Positions 47,521-58,327 of a stretch of DNA of 64,000 bases are shown here, one piece after another; position 1 is the stretch's first letter, and each line of letters opens with the position of its first letter. The translations under genes were made by a program, and so were the position numbers. The stretch is taken from assembly GCA_033297075.1 (NCBI GenBank), contig MU858166.1, forward strand, positions 1-64,000, written 5' to 3'. This stretch comes from Rhypophila decipiens (lineage: Eukaryota; Ascomycota; Sordariomycetes; Sordariales; Naviculisporaceae). Under the pieces are notes generated by a model. The model was not told where the DNA came from. It saw only the letters and a list, made by a program, of their open reading frames with translations, and did no database searches.

Positions 47521-50467
47521 GGCTGATTTGAGCTGTTGGCTTATTGGAAGTTACAGTTGAGTGATCTCGAGGAAAAGGGGTGTGTGCTGATCTGGGTATT
47601 GGAAACAAGTGAAATATGAAGAATGACACCGTTGATGGGTGCGACAAGCAGTCTTTATACCCATGACCTGATCCTCGTCGGAACACGGCCATCTGGTTCG
47701 GCAACCGTTGATGTCCGTGGCTGCATCAACACAACCGCAGCACGACATCTTGATCGGTGGCGGCGCGGTCTGGGATGGCCTTGCTAGGCAATTGCGACTC
47801 GTAGTCTGCGAGCTCGCCATTGGCAAAATATCGCAGTAGCATATGCGCATCTATGCTCGAGATGCATAACTCTGATGATGGAAGACGCGACTTGACTGAC
47901 GTGCGTCTCGGTCATCCTATGGCATTGTTGGACCAGAATCTCGGCCAAGCAAATTCAGGTCTTGCCGGCGGGCGAGGGGTGTGCCTGAGAAGCTGTATAC
48001 CCCACGTTTGAGTCGATGTCTTGGTTACAGCAGAGCGATGGTGCGTTGTGAAGTGCGTTGAGTTGTGGGGTGATGCCATCTTGGCGGAAATCACGAATTG
48101 CTTTCTTTGGCCGATTGGGTGCGATAGCGAGTCCGCCCGCTATCTCCGGTGCAGAAATCAGAATGTTGGTTAAGCGACCAACAATGCCTAGAGGTCGGTA
48201 ATTGATTGCATGTGTCGGGGTCAGCTCCTCCCTTCGGCGGATCAGACTCGGTGCCGGAGCGGCCCGGGAAAATCGACCCGCCCCGAGACGGAGATCGAGA
48301 CCGATATGTGGATGCCTCAGGCAATAATCATTCTGACCATCAAAGATGATAATTCTCGAATGGTCGATTTGCACGCTACTCGGAATGGCGTGATGGCAAC
48401 CTTCCCCGTTGGGATTCCCATGTCAACATAGCCCCTTTTCCTGCGGTTGATTGTCAACAACAGTTAAAAATGGGCTGTGTCGGAACAGCCCGCCGTTAAG
48501 CCCAATGGATTGACTGCTCCGAGCAGGACGTTCGTTGTCAATATTATCTGCTGTCCTACCTAGGCGTTGTGGCTGTGTGCGTGAGTGCCATGCTTCCTGG
48601 CGGCACGTGGTGATATCGCTGTTCATCTGCGTGATGACGGCCCCCACATCAAGCAACAATTCGGAAGATACTTTCTCTCGTGGGTCAAGTTTTGCTTGTT
48701 TGAAGGCTGGGAATGGGAATATACGGACAAAGCATTTTGGCAGACACCAGCGGCAGATGCGTCTGGCTCTGCCAAGGCGACCTTTACGGGCGATTCTGCC
48801 TTGTTCGGAGTTCCCAGGTGAAAGGTTTCCCTTGCACGAAGAGTATATCGGGGGACTCAGCGGTCTCCAGAGCATCTTACTCTTAACCCGTCTGTACATG
48901 TTGGAAGATGAGATCTCTGTGCGACCGGAGGAATCTTGGGCCTTTTGTCGAGGTAGTATCTTGAACTGTCGTTGGCTATCAGTTGAGCGTCCTGACCCTT
49001 TTGTGGCAGACGACAGGCTTTGGGCAGATCGTGCACTATCACATCAACAGGGTAGTTAGTCTCAGGTTCGCCTTGTATAAAGACGGCTCTTGGCTCTCCA
49101 CTGGGAACAGACTGGAATTGGGTGATTTCATCCTCCAGTCTTCAGATGTGCGTCTGTTGTGGAATATACTCAAGTGGGCACATGCCCCGTGCAGTGGCAT
49201 GTCGATCCAGTTATTTCTGCCAGGGTTTTGCGTTAATTATCCTCACTATCTTACTCGTTCTCCCCTCTCTTTCACTTCAACAGTAGGCGCCACCATGCTG
49301 ACGGGGAAGCACCAACTCACCCTGCTGCTTGCTTGGAAACCGAGAGGTCCCGTAGCACTCAATATATGCAAGCGGACAGCCACCATTGAACCCTTGGCTC
49401 TCCCCGAGACCCTATAAACGAAGTCTGGTCCTCCAATTCGGCCTTGCATTGCCCCGGCTGATCGTGGTTCACGGACCGTGGCGGGAGATCTAGACTGCTT
49501 CCGGCGATGCCGCGCCAACGACGGGTCACATCGTCTGGCCAAGTGTGCAGTTGACGTGAGCTGCTTATAACGCCTTTTCGCCCCCAATCCGGGGGGAAGG
49601 GCATTGTTATCTCCCCTATACCCGGCTTGGGCTCGTAAGAAAGGTGCTATGAGTTCCTCCGTATTTCGCGTATTCTCCATGCGGCTTCGGTTGTGGCGGC
49701 TCTGGAGTCCAGAGCTCATGTCAGCGCATTGCAGCGCATTGCAGCGAGATCTACACAGGTAACTTCTAGAAGATGATCAGCTGTTTTCGGGGACTTTTTT
49801 TGGTCACTGGGCCTTTGGTGATAAACCCAAGAGAGTTCGCCCAGACTTGGGCGTCCAATGTCCCCGACAGGCACATCCGGTTCCGTCCAGATGTCGGATT
49901 CTGATGGAGCGATTTTGACTACCATTCTGGCCATAGCCTCCGGCACGATATTGATATGTTGGTTCCGCAACTGAGGCTTAGACCGTTTGCCGAGGTATAT
50001 TCATGAGGTCTAGCAGCTCAATCGCAACTAGGTGCAACTCTGCCTTGTCTGGACTGGCTGCCAGATTGGTACATGTGTAAAGCTCCGAATGGACACCCTT
50101 AAGGGTGACCACTAAAACGCGGGTCACAAGTGACAGCTAACCCTGCAGAGCCCACAAAAAGGATGTGGTCAGTGTGAGATATTATTGGAAATGCATGCAT
50201 CTAGCGTGTTTGATATCAGGAGTTGATGCCCATAACTTCAAGCCCATCATGCAGAGCTTATATCATGGATCGTCGGTGATTGGAGACAATATGAAGAAAG
50301 ATGAAGCACAACAACTCTGAATAACTTTTTCCTTTGTTGATGATGTTATCGATGATGCCTTCATCCATCAAGGAACTATCTACACAGAGTCACTAGTAGA
50401 CGGACGATTGACCCCCAACATACTGCGATTTGATACAAGAAACGTCGAGTCGACACCACCAAAGGCC
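47521..50467. promoter_or_regulatory. 2.9-kb divergent gap between TauD-type and Zn2Cys6 genes
   Basis: The flanking start codons diverge, so both promoters lie in here. Several open frames of 100-170 codons occur, but they lack family features, consistent starts or splice continuity. A 10-base tandem duplication (GCGCATTGCA) lies near 49722-49743. Confidence 0.45.
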
Positions 50468-51397
50468 ATGCCTGACGGCGCACGCCAGTCTCGTCAGCTC
50501 CCAGGCAACGCCTGCGATGGTGAGTATCCACAGACTCAAGCATGAGGCTGAGACAGCCTGGTGACCATCTCAAGGCTCTTGTTCATCCGTGATAGCCTCT
50601 ACGTCCTAACTAACACCATCAACGACGATCCGAACAGAATGTCGAAGACGAAAACTTCGCTGTGATAGAAAACGTCCAAGGTGCGGTGCTTGTGGTAGCA
50701 CACCAAGTGTCCCCTGTGACATCACCGAGGAGCGGGTTCCTCGAGGTCCCAAGAAGGGGAGCATCAGCGCGATACGGAATAGGATCGGTGAGTGCTTAAC
50801 CATAGAAGACGATTTGGTCCTTTCTCCCATACCCTGCTTTCAAGGCTCATCCTAGCCAGCTGACTGACCCTCTGTACCTGAACCAGTCGCTCTGGAGAAA
50901 CGTCTCAACACCTCGGATCCGCACACGAGGGGCAGCAGTCGCGAGAACGATCCAAATACCTCATACACATACCAAGGTGACTTGCCATCGACAGGATACA
51001 TGACATCGAGTGGCCAGACGAGTAAGTCGCCATCCGCTTTACAGCCTTCTCCTCACCGAGCATACCACCCAGAAACTGCCAAATGGAACCACTCATAAAC
51101 ATAGGTTGTAATACTAACGCCCTTTTCTGTAATCTTATAGGTCAAGACCTAGGTTACGCCTGGGGAGATCCCGGACCAGCCTGGGCCAACGAACACGCCC
51201 AAGTCTACGATCCCACATATGATATGACACAAACTCACGAAGAGTACGCATATACCTATCCCGCCGTCACGTCGCCGGTCATCACAAGCTCCGAGAGCAC
51301 ACAGTATTATACAACCACCGGCGCCACCGACTGGGGCCAGGGTCAAGCTTCAGCGTACGGAAACACACCATGGGATGGATACTCCACTCAACAATGA
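50468..51397 (+). CDS. Short Zn2Cys6 DNA-binding protein, 197 aa
   Basis: Four-exon model: 50468-50519, 50638-50787, 50887-51021, 51141-51397, giving 197 aa. The introns are long for this window (118, 99 and 119 nt) and all keep frame; the first contains ctaactaac. The binuclear cluster is complete: C16, C19, C26, C33, C36 and C44 within ACDECRRRKLRCDRKRPRC and following residues. It is followed by RGPKKG and a short heptad-like stretch (SAIRNRIVALEKRL), typical of fungal cluster regulators. The usual middle homology domain of several hundred residues is missing; the rest is Tyr/Thr/Gly/Trp-rich. It may be a compact or truncated regulator. Its divergence from the TauD-type gene makes that gene a possible target, but 2.9 kb separates them. 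Confidence 0.75.
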
Positions 51398-54282
51398 CCA
51401 CCACGACAGACCTAAACTATGACAAGCGGGTATACTCGGACAATTCAAGATAGAACACTTTTCGGCTGTGATTACGGTGAAAGGATATCCGAGAGGAACA
51501 TGAAGGTCTAAAAGCCCATGCTGAAAGGAAAATGATAAGGGCGGTCGCGAAGTGTGAGAAGATGTCTACTTGTCTTTCACCTGTCCAAAGAGATCTTTGT
51601 TGTTATGGCCTTTGACATGCAAGGGTACCACAGACAGTCGGGAGAAAGATGTGCAAGACAACTGCTCGACTCGGGGAACCGAGCAGCCAGAATGTCATGA
51701 TGCCGCAGTATCGGAATATCGATAATGACGTGTTACCCATCGCAATGCACTTTATCCAGATATTTCTTTACCCATCCCTTTTTCGGATGCTTGATCCAAC
51801 ATATCAACGTGGCGGGTATTTCGAGTGAGGGTGCTTTGTACAACCTTCATTCCATCAATGGGAATAGATACAGTATGCATCACGATAATCCAACATCTGC
51901 ACATGTCAGTCGTCCCAAAGCCCAGACCCCCGGCCGCCGGGATTTGGCGAGAAAGCACCATGAGAATTGGACGAAAGCCGTAAACCTGTTCTGGGATTCT
52001 AAGTCTGTTGCCAGAGTCGTTGACCCGAACGTGTGAGCTGTGAGATTTAGTAATTTGGCGGACTTAGGCACCCTCGCATGGGGCATTCATAAGCTCCGCG
52101 CGACGACATGCGCAGAGTCTCTCGAGTTCGAATGTGATCCGGCCAGACACTGCAAATGTGATTTGGGCATAGCGATTCTTGGGGCGAGTAACTTGAAGTC
52201 CAGATATCGGCATTTTTAGTTCGTGTTATGCACGACAAGAAAATCTCGAATCAGGCCTCTAATGAATTAAGAACGGCGAAAACAAATAGTAATGCTGTTG
52301 GCCAATGCAGGACGAAAATGGTGTATTTATAAGACTTGGCATTCGGAATCACATTGGGAATGTAGTAAGGCGCTCGGAAGTGGGAGCCCGGAGAGGTGAT
52401 GAATGGAATCGAAAACCCCGCGCAACGGCTGTGGTTCATATTTGACGGTCTTCGAAACTCGGCTGGTGCAGAAGAAAGACTCCCAAACCCGGGGATGGTG
52501 AAACGCCTGAGAGTGCTTTCGGATCCAGGCAGTTCGGTGTTTGGAAAATGAGCTGATTCCGCCCAAAATGGTAGGAGGGCATGAGACCTGCCATGAGAAG
52601 TCAACATCTCTTCTATTCTGTGTCTTTGGGCAGGTGTAGCCGCTGTTTCAACTTGGCGGCACTTCCTTTTTAGGCTTAAACTTGTTTCACCTGGGTGCAT
52701 GTGGCAGGTGTTCCCGAGGTGTGGACAGCCTGCTGTGCCCAGAATGCTGAGGAAGCTTGTCCCAAAGGGAAAAGCTTGAATTCGCTCAACGGCTTCCTTC
52801 CGCGCACTGCCATTGGAGGGAGCTCAACCTCCGGCAGGGATCCATTTCTGGGCTCCTGCCAAGCCCATTTTGAGGCAAGGGCCTGCCAAACTCCAAACAC
52901 ACCATTTCCTTTTGGGGGTTTCGTTCCAGATAGCGCCCGAAAGCTTCGCACTCTGGGCCCCCGGGGGTTCACGTCAGAGATCTCATTGTCTCAATTCTTT
53001 GCGTTCATCGCATGGGAATAGAGGATCCCCGACCCTGGGTGAAGAACCAGGCACGTGGGGGAGTCTGGATATTCCGGGCGCAAGGACTCTGGGGTCGCGG
53101 ATCTAGATCAGAATCACGCCACTTTGTTGACGCTGAAGCTGGCGAGAAACGAAAATGGACCCCTTGTTGATCGATAAGCAGTGATGGCTGACAAGCTCAC
53201 AGGACGGACCGAAGAAGCTGTCTTCGGCACGTGGATGCAGCGAAATACATAAGCTTACCCGCTGTCAACGTCGTGCCCATCCGAACGAGATGAAATCCCA
53301 CCGGATATTTGAACTGCTTCCGACGATAACCTCATCATCATGAGTCTCACGCAAGATTATTACTGAATTCGATAAAAATAACCTTGCGGATCCGTATCTG
53401 TCACCGAATCTAGGCTTCAACACGAGATGCTCAAAATGTCGATGCACTGGGCGTTGCGCGCTTCCCTGAGGACGCTCATACAGCCAAGAAAGGCCAAGAG
53501 ACGCCGCCGCTCTTGGCTGTCGCATACGCACACTGAGGCTCACTGCAGGCCACCCTCAGTACATCGCTGTTCGTCTTGGCGACAAGCCTTCGAGACGTCA
53601 TCCGAACCAGTAAGCCAAGCTCAACCGACCCCAGCAGAGCCTCCTGGTCCTTCTCTCCTCGGCGATGGCACGCCCAGATGGATCGCCAACCGACCAAGGC
53701 CTCGCGCCCAGGCCGTATCCGTATGTGTTTACCAAAAGCCGCCGCACTCGGGTTTTTTCTCGAATCCTACCCTGGACCGCTTACTGCACTCCCACCCCAC
53801 GCGCATTCGCTTTGTTCCGGTCGGTACCTGCACCGAGAGACGTAGCATGCCACTGTGTAGTGTCTTGAGAAGGCGACTAGCTGGGCCAGACCACAGCCTC
53901 CGTCGTCTCCTTCAAACAAGGAGTTCAAAGCAAACTACCATCGTCAATGTAACTGTATATCATGGCGATCTCCCCCTTGGCCTGTGGAGTCGTGATCCGG
54001 CTACCCAAACACAGTACATACATATGTAGATCAACCCGCAACTGAGCCACTTTCCTGCCAACTTCTTCTCTCCATCGTACGATTCTTCAGTTCTCATTAC
54101 CTTATTCCTTTCTTGGTTCGACGTCAGAAGGTCTGGGACCACTGACTTTTCTTTCTTAATCGTATCGTTGCTTTCGTTTCCCGGTATCCTTTTGTCTATA
54201 CTCTTCGCTTCTTCGGTGCTGGTCATTTTCGTGTATCCTACTCCCCCGGACCTAATACTACAACCCAACCGACCACCGCACA
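51398..54282. other. 2.9-kb gap upstream of the carbonic anhydrase gene
   Basis: I see no convincing gene; open frames here (one of 200 codons at 53427) lack family features. The last few hundred bases are pyrimidine-rich and look like the promoter of the gene at 54283. Confidence 0.45.
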
Positions 54283-55378
54283 ATGGCTCGCTTTACTACA
54301 GCTCTACTGGTGGCGTCCGCGACGCAGGTCCTGTCTTTATGTTCGCACAACACCTTCCTCCACCCTCGGGCCGAGAACGGCACTGTCGAGGTCAAGAACT
54401 TTGGTTATAGGGGCAATATTGTATGTTGAGGCTCTCTCGATGGGAAGAATGATGGATCGGTTGCTCATATGGAATGTTTACAGGGACCTCTGTTCTGGGC
54501 AACACTCGACGCCGGCAGAGTCAACGAACGATGCGCCAGCGGCAGCAAACAGTCCCCCATCGATATGGTCCCCGAGGTCTTCACTCTCAGACCCGCCTCA
54601 GACCTCGAGATTGTAGTACCCGATTTCCCCGAAGGAACCGAATTTGAGAACCTCGGCACTACCATCGAGGTCATTGCCAGGCCCGGAGGCACTCTCAAGG
54701 TTGACGGAAAGACCTTTGAGCTTCAACAAGCCCACTTTCATCTTCCCAGCGAGCATCTCGATGCCGGCACTAGCAGGGCCAGTAAGTTGATGCCCATCAT
54801 GACACTGGTTCGTATTTGCAGTTTGCTAACTCGCTATAACAGTGGAAATGCACGCCGTCTGGCAGTCGGCCGAGCAAGAGATTGCCGTCATTGGAACCTA
54901 CATCGATGTTGTCGTTGATGGCGCCGCCCCTCCCGCCACCACTGCACCTGCTGCTGCCCGTTTCAGGAGAAGACAGGCCGCTGCCCCCGCCGCCGCCGGT
55001 GCCTCGACCTTCCTCGAGACTGTTCTCAGCAAGGCCGATGCGATCGCCACCCCGGGCAGCGTCACCCAGACCCCTCCTCTTGTCCTGTCCGAGATCGTCA
55101 ACCTGTGGAAGGCCGGTAGCTTCCAGGCTTACTCTGGCTCTCTCACGACTCCTCCTTGCAGCGAGGGTGTCAACTGGTTCGTCTCGACCCAGACTCTCCG
55201 CATCTCGGCCGCCACCTTTGAAAAGGCCCGCAGCGTGATCGGCTTCAACTCGCGCCTCACTCAGAACGCGCCCGGCCAGCTCAACGTCCAGATGGCCGCG
55301 TTGGCGACTATCATGTCGGATTTGTCCCAGGCTGCTGTTGCCGCTCCTCCGGTTGCTGCAGCTCCTGCTGCCGAGTAA
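54283..55378 (+). CDS. Secreted alpha-class carbonic anhydrase
   Basis: Three-exon model: 54283-54420, 54484-54781, 54843-55378, giving 323 aa. A signal peptide covers about residues 1-18. Motifs: GSKQSPIDM, then QAHFHLPSEH with zinc ligands H130 and H132, then EMHAVW with the third ligand H149 (17 residues after H132, the usual spacing), then YSGSLTTPPCSEGVNW. So the active site looks intact. The enzyme interconverts CO2 and bicarbonate outside the cell. An Ala/Pro-rich insert at about 172-200 carries a basic site RFRRRQ (185-190), which could be cut by a Kex2-type protease. The C-terminus is Ala/Pro-rich and lacks a clear GPI signal. Confidence 0.92.
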
Positions 55379-58327
55379 GCTGTGGCAGTTTACGTGGAGC
55401 ATTGGTCAACAGTAGAAAGAGCTGTGAGGCTTTTTCAATATTTGTTATTGCATGTATAAACTTTGGATACCGGATCGGGGTACTGGTGTTGGTGGTTGGA
55501 TATACCAAACACTTTTTTTTATCGGACATGAGCCATTTAGACAAGCTAATGATACCATATCACTTCATGTCGACTTGCTGTGGCTTTACAAGTGACTTTG
55601 AGTTACTCATCAGCTCTAAAATGTCATGGCGGGGATTACCCCATGTTTGCGCACATTCTTGGGATCGATGAACAAATCTCCCAAGCATCTTTTGCTCGCC
55701 ATCTTGTACGGGTCTTTCCCAGAAGAGGGGCCTCCCCAAGACTCCATAAAAAGTATAACAATAGCTACAACTACACAGCCGAGTCTTCCGAAGGCGGGCG
55801 GAGCTGACATGTCATCTGGTCCTGACGATTCCTTCACCTTGGCTTGGCGATGTAAGCATCCGAATCGGACGACCGAAGACCATCCGAATTAGGCCGGCGC
55901 GAACTAGAATACATGGCTGTAGGGTGGCTTAACGAATCCTAACTTCCTGTTCAGTATCAGCTTCCTAACCATGTCCCGGGGTACGTACACCTGTCGATGG
56001 GTGGAAGAGGTGAAGTTGGATGAGATAAGAAAGCACGGCAATGATGCTCACAGTAATTGTCAGGTCAGACATGTCAAAAAAGCCTTTTATATCTCATAAG
56101 CACGTATTCACCGCAGAATTGGGAATCTAATTCGATTAGATTACTAAAGATGTGCTGAAATGGTGAGATTCTCTTCAATCTCGGTCAATTAAACCATATT
56201 GATACCCTGGCAAGCTAACAATGGAAAGACTATCAAGATGAGTGTATCAAAGTGAGATGAGTGGAATACCGCCAACACACCCGAGAACCTCGGTTTTACA
56301 GGCGGCAAAGGAAAGTTTCGCGCTTTTCACCTCGGTATCTGACAAGGTCAGACAGTCGGCCGTTCCCCACAGCACAAAATTCAGTTTCCGACGCCGTCCG
56401 GGTCTCTCACAGGACGGCCTCTGCGTGCCCAGACCCGGCAGGTCAGGTCGATCATACGATAGATACACTCACATCACTCAAGTCCCGACTTCCATTATGG
56501 TTCTTTCAAGTACTGAACAATCGCTAGAAATCTGAATATCTCACCGATCGATATCATGTCACTCTTTCGAGATCATGGTTCGGAGCGGAGATCAAACCCC
56601 CACATCGGAACTTTCTCCCCGTCCATTATTCTGATCGTGGCTGTGGCTATTTTGACCGACTGAGCTCGAGGTATCTGCCGGTCTGCCATAAGGTCTGGAT
56701 GACATTGACGCATCGGCTTTACCGGACCAAATAACCTTCATATCACTGCCGGGCGTTCCACACTCATCATGAGTTTGTAAGACACCAAATTACCAGCTAC
56801 ATCAGACCTCAATACTAGATATAAATAAGTTCAAGACATTCTCAATCCAATTGGCTTTCAAACCCATAAACACCGACCAAACTTGCAGCTCAAAAATAGA
56901 ATGTTCCCCTGTCGGAAATCTCCCAGAGCATCTCTATGGGTCCAAGGTACCGACGATGTCCCGGCCTGACTAATCGATGAGTTTCAATGTGCGAATTCCC
57001 CACCAAAACTACAATCGAGAGTTCATGTGAAAGTCACGATGAGCACGCGACAGTTATCCCAATCAAGCTCGAAACGCAGGTTGAAACACTGAAGCCGGGC
57101 TCGTAACTCAAAAAAGAGGCAGGACCCACCACGGGCTGGGGAAAGGTCGACATTTATCCTCCACTTTCCCTTTTTTGTCGGTTGTCTTTTTTTGCCCGTG
57201 AAGGTTATAACCAGCCTTCTTTCCTCGCCAGATTGAACGGTCCCCGGTGACCACTACACCGAGTAGAAGTTGTCAAGTTGACAGTACCAATTCAGCCGCT
57301 CGTTGGTTTCGTCACATGAGAAAAGCCTTTGCTTTTTCGATAAAGTAGGAGAAACGGGCTTGCATAGACCCAACTACTACCACCGACTGGCCCACCGATG
57401 GCTGACGTTGAGTGAACTAGGCAGGTTCAATAGTTCCCCTGCCCCGTGGAGAATCGCTCAACGGCGACTTACCTCCACGTTCACTATTCGTATGCTTTGC
57501 ACCGTGTATAGGTAAGGTAATGTATGAACAACTGTCCTCCTGCATCCTGCATCCTGCATCCATCACAGAGGCAAGTCCAGAGTGGATCAGATGGGTCAAG
57601 TGGGAACATCAAACTGTTCGACAGGTAATGGAGTCACCACTTTGCTTTGTTGGGGCGGTTGTTGTTGGATTGGCTCCTGTGGCTTGATACCGAGTCTTCA
57701 CTTTCCTTTGGAAGAGAGGCGAAAGGGAGACGCACCCGCCTCGATGATTTGAGGGCTCACATCGCGAACAATTCTTAAGTAAATTTTTGATGGAGCTAGT
57801 CGCTGTAAGTTACGGGAGTCTAATTTGTACGAGTGAAGGATTGGGTAAAGATTCAACAGGAATGAGCTTCACAAGTATCAGTCGAAATGGGTCAAGATGA
57901 GGAGGCAGAAGTGAGAAGTGGTTGATGAAGGTCACACTTGAAACCCCGAACACAGAATAACAGAAATGGACGATTTAGATCACAATAAAATACATATGTT
58001 CCAGTCAGCAATGAAGGAAGCTAAGAGGAGCAAATACATACACATCAGAGAGACAAAAGAAATATGACCCCCGTCCCCGTGCGCCTGCGCCTGGGCCAAC
58101 ACCAACCCCCCCGGCACCGACGCTCCCAAGCAACGGTTTATGCCATACATGTTCCAATAACGAACAAGGGAGCCTAGTATCCAACAGAAACAACAGACGA
58201 AACAGATCCAATGAAACATAGCCTTCAAGTTTCCAGCCAGACTCAAAGTAATAGATCCAAGATGAGACACGCAAATTCGACCAAGTTTTCCAATCAATGA
58301 CATCCAGAATTTACATCCACAGCCCAG
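55379..58327. other. 2.9-kb gap between two converging genes
   Basis: No promoter is needed here, yet the gap is long. I see no gene or transposon. A (GCATCCT)-type 7-base triplication lies near 57541-57562. A minus-strand open frame of 107 codons at 57980-58303 probably lies in the 3' flank of the next gene. Confidence 0.45.

Noticed and set aside
48535..49059. 174-codon plus-strand frame in the gap upstream of the TauD-type gene
   Set aside because: No domain, no splice continuity and mixed composition; considered chance.
49246..49719. 157-codon minus-strand frame
   Set aside because: Arg/Ser-rich peptide without family features or a plausible promoter.
51073..51110. Alternative internal exon in the Zn2Cys6 gene after a 51-nt intron
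   Set aside because: It shifts frame and meets a stop; the 119-nt intron joins a better coding stretch. RNA data could still change this.
52676..53021. Possible relic of a mobile element in the 51-54 kb gap
   Set aside because: No terminal repeats, target duplication or transposase-like peptide could be seen.
53427..54029. 200-codon plus-strand frame upstream of the carbonic anhydrase
   Set aside because: Peptide looks random, rich in Arg, Pro and Ser, and overlaps the probable promoter region.
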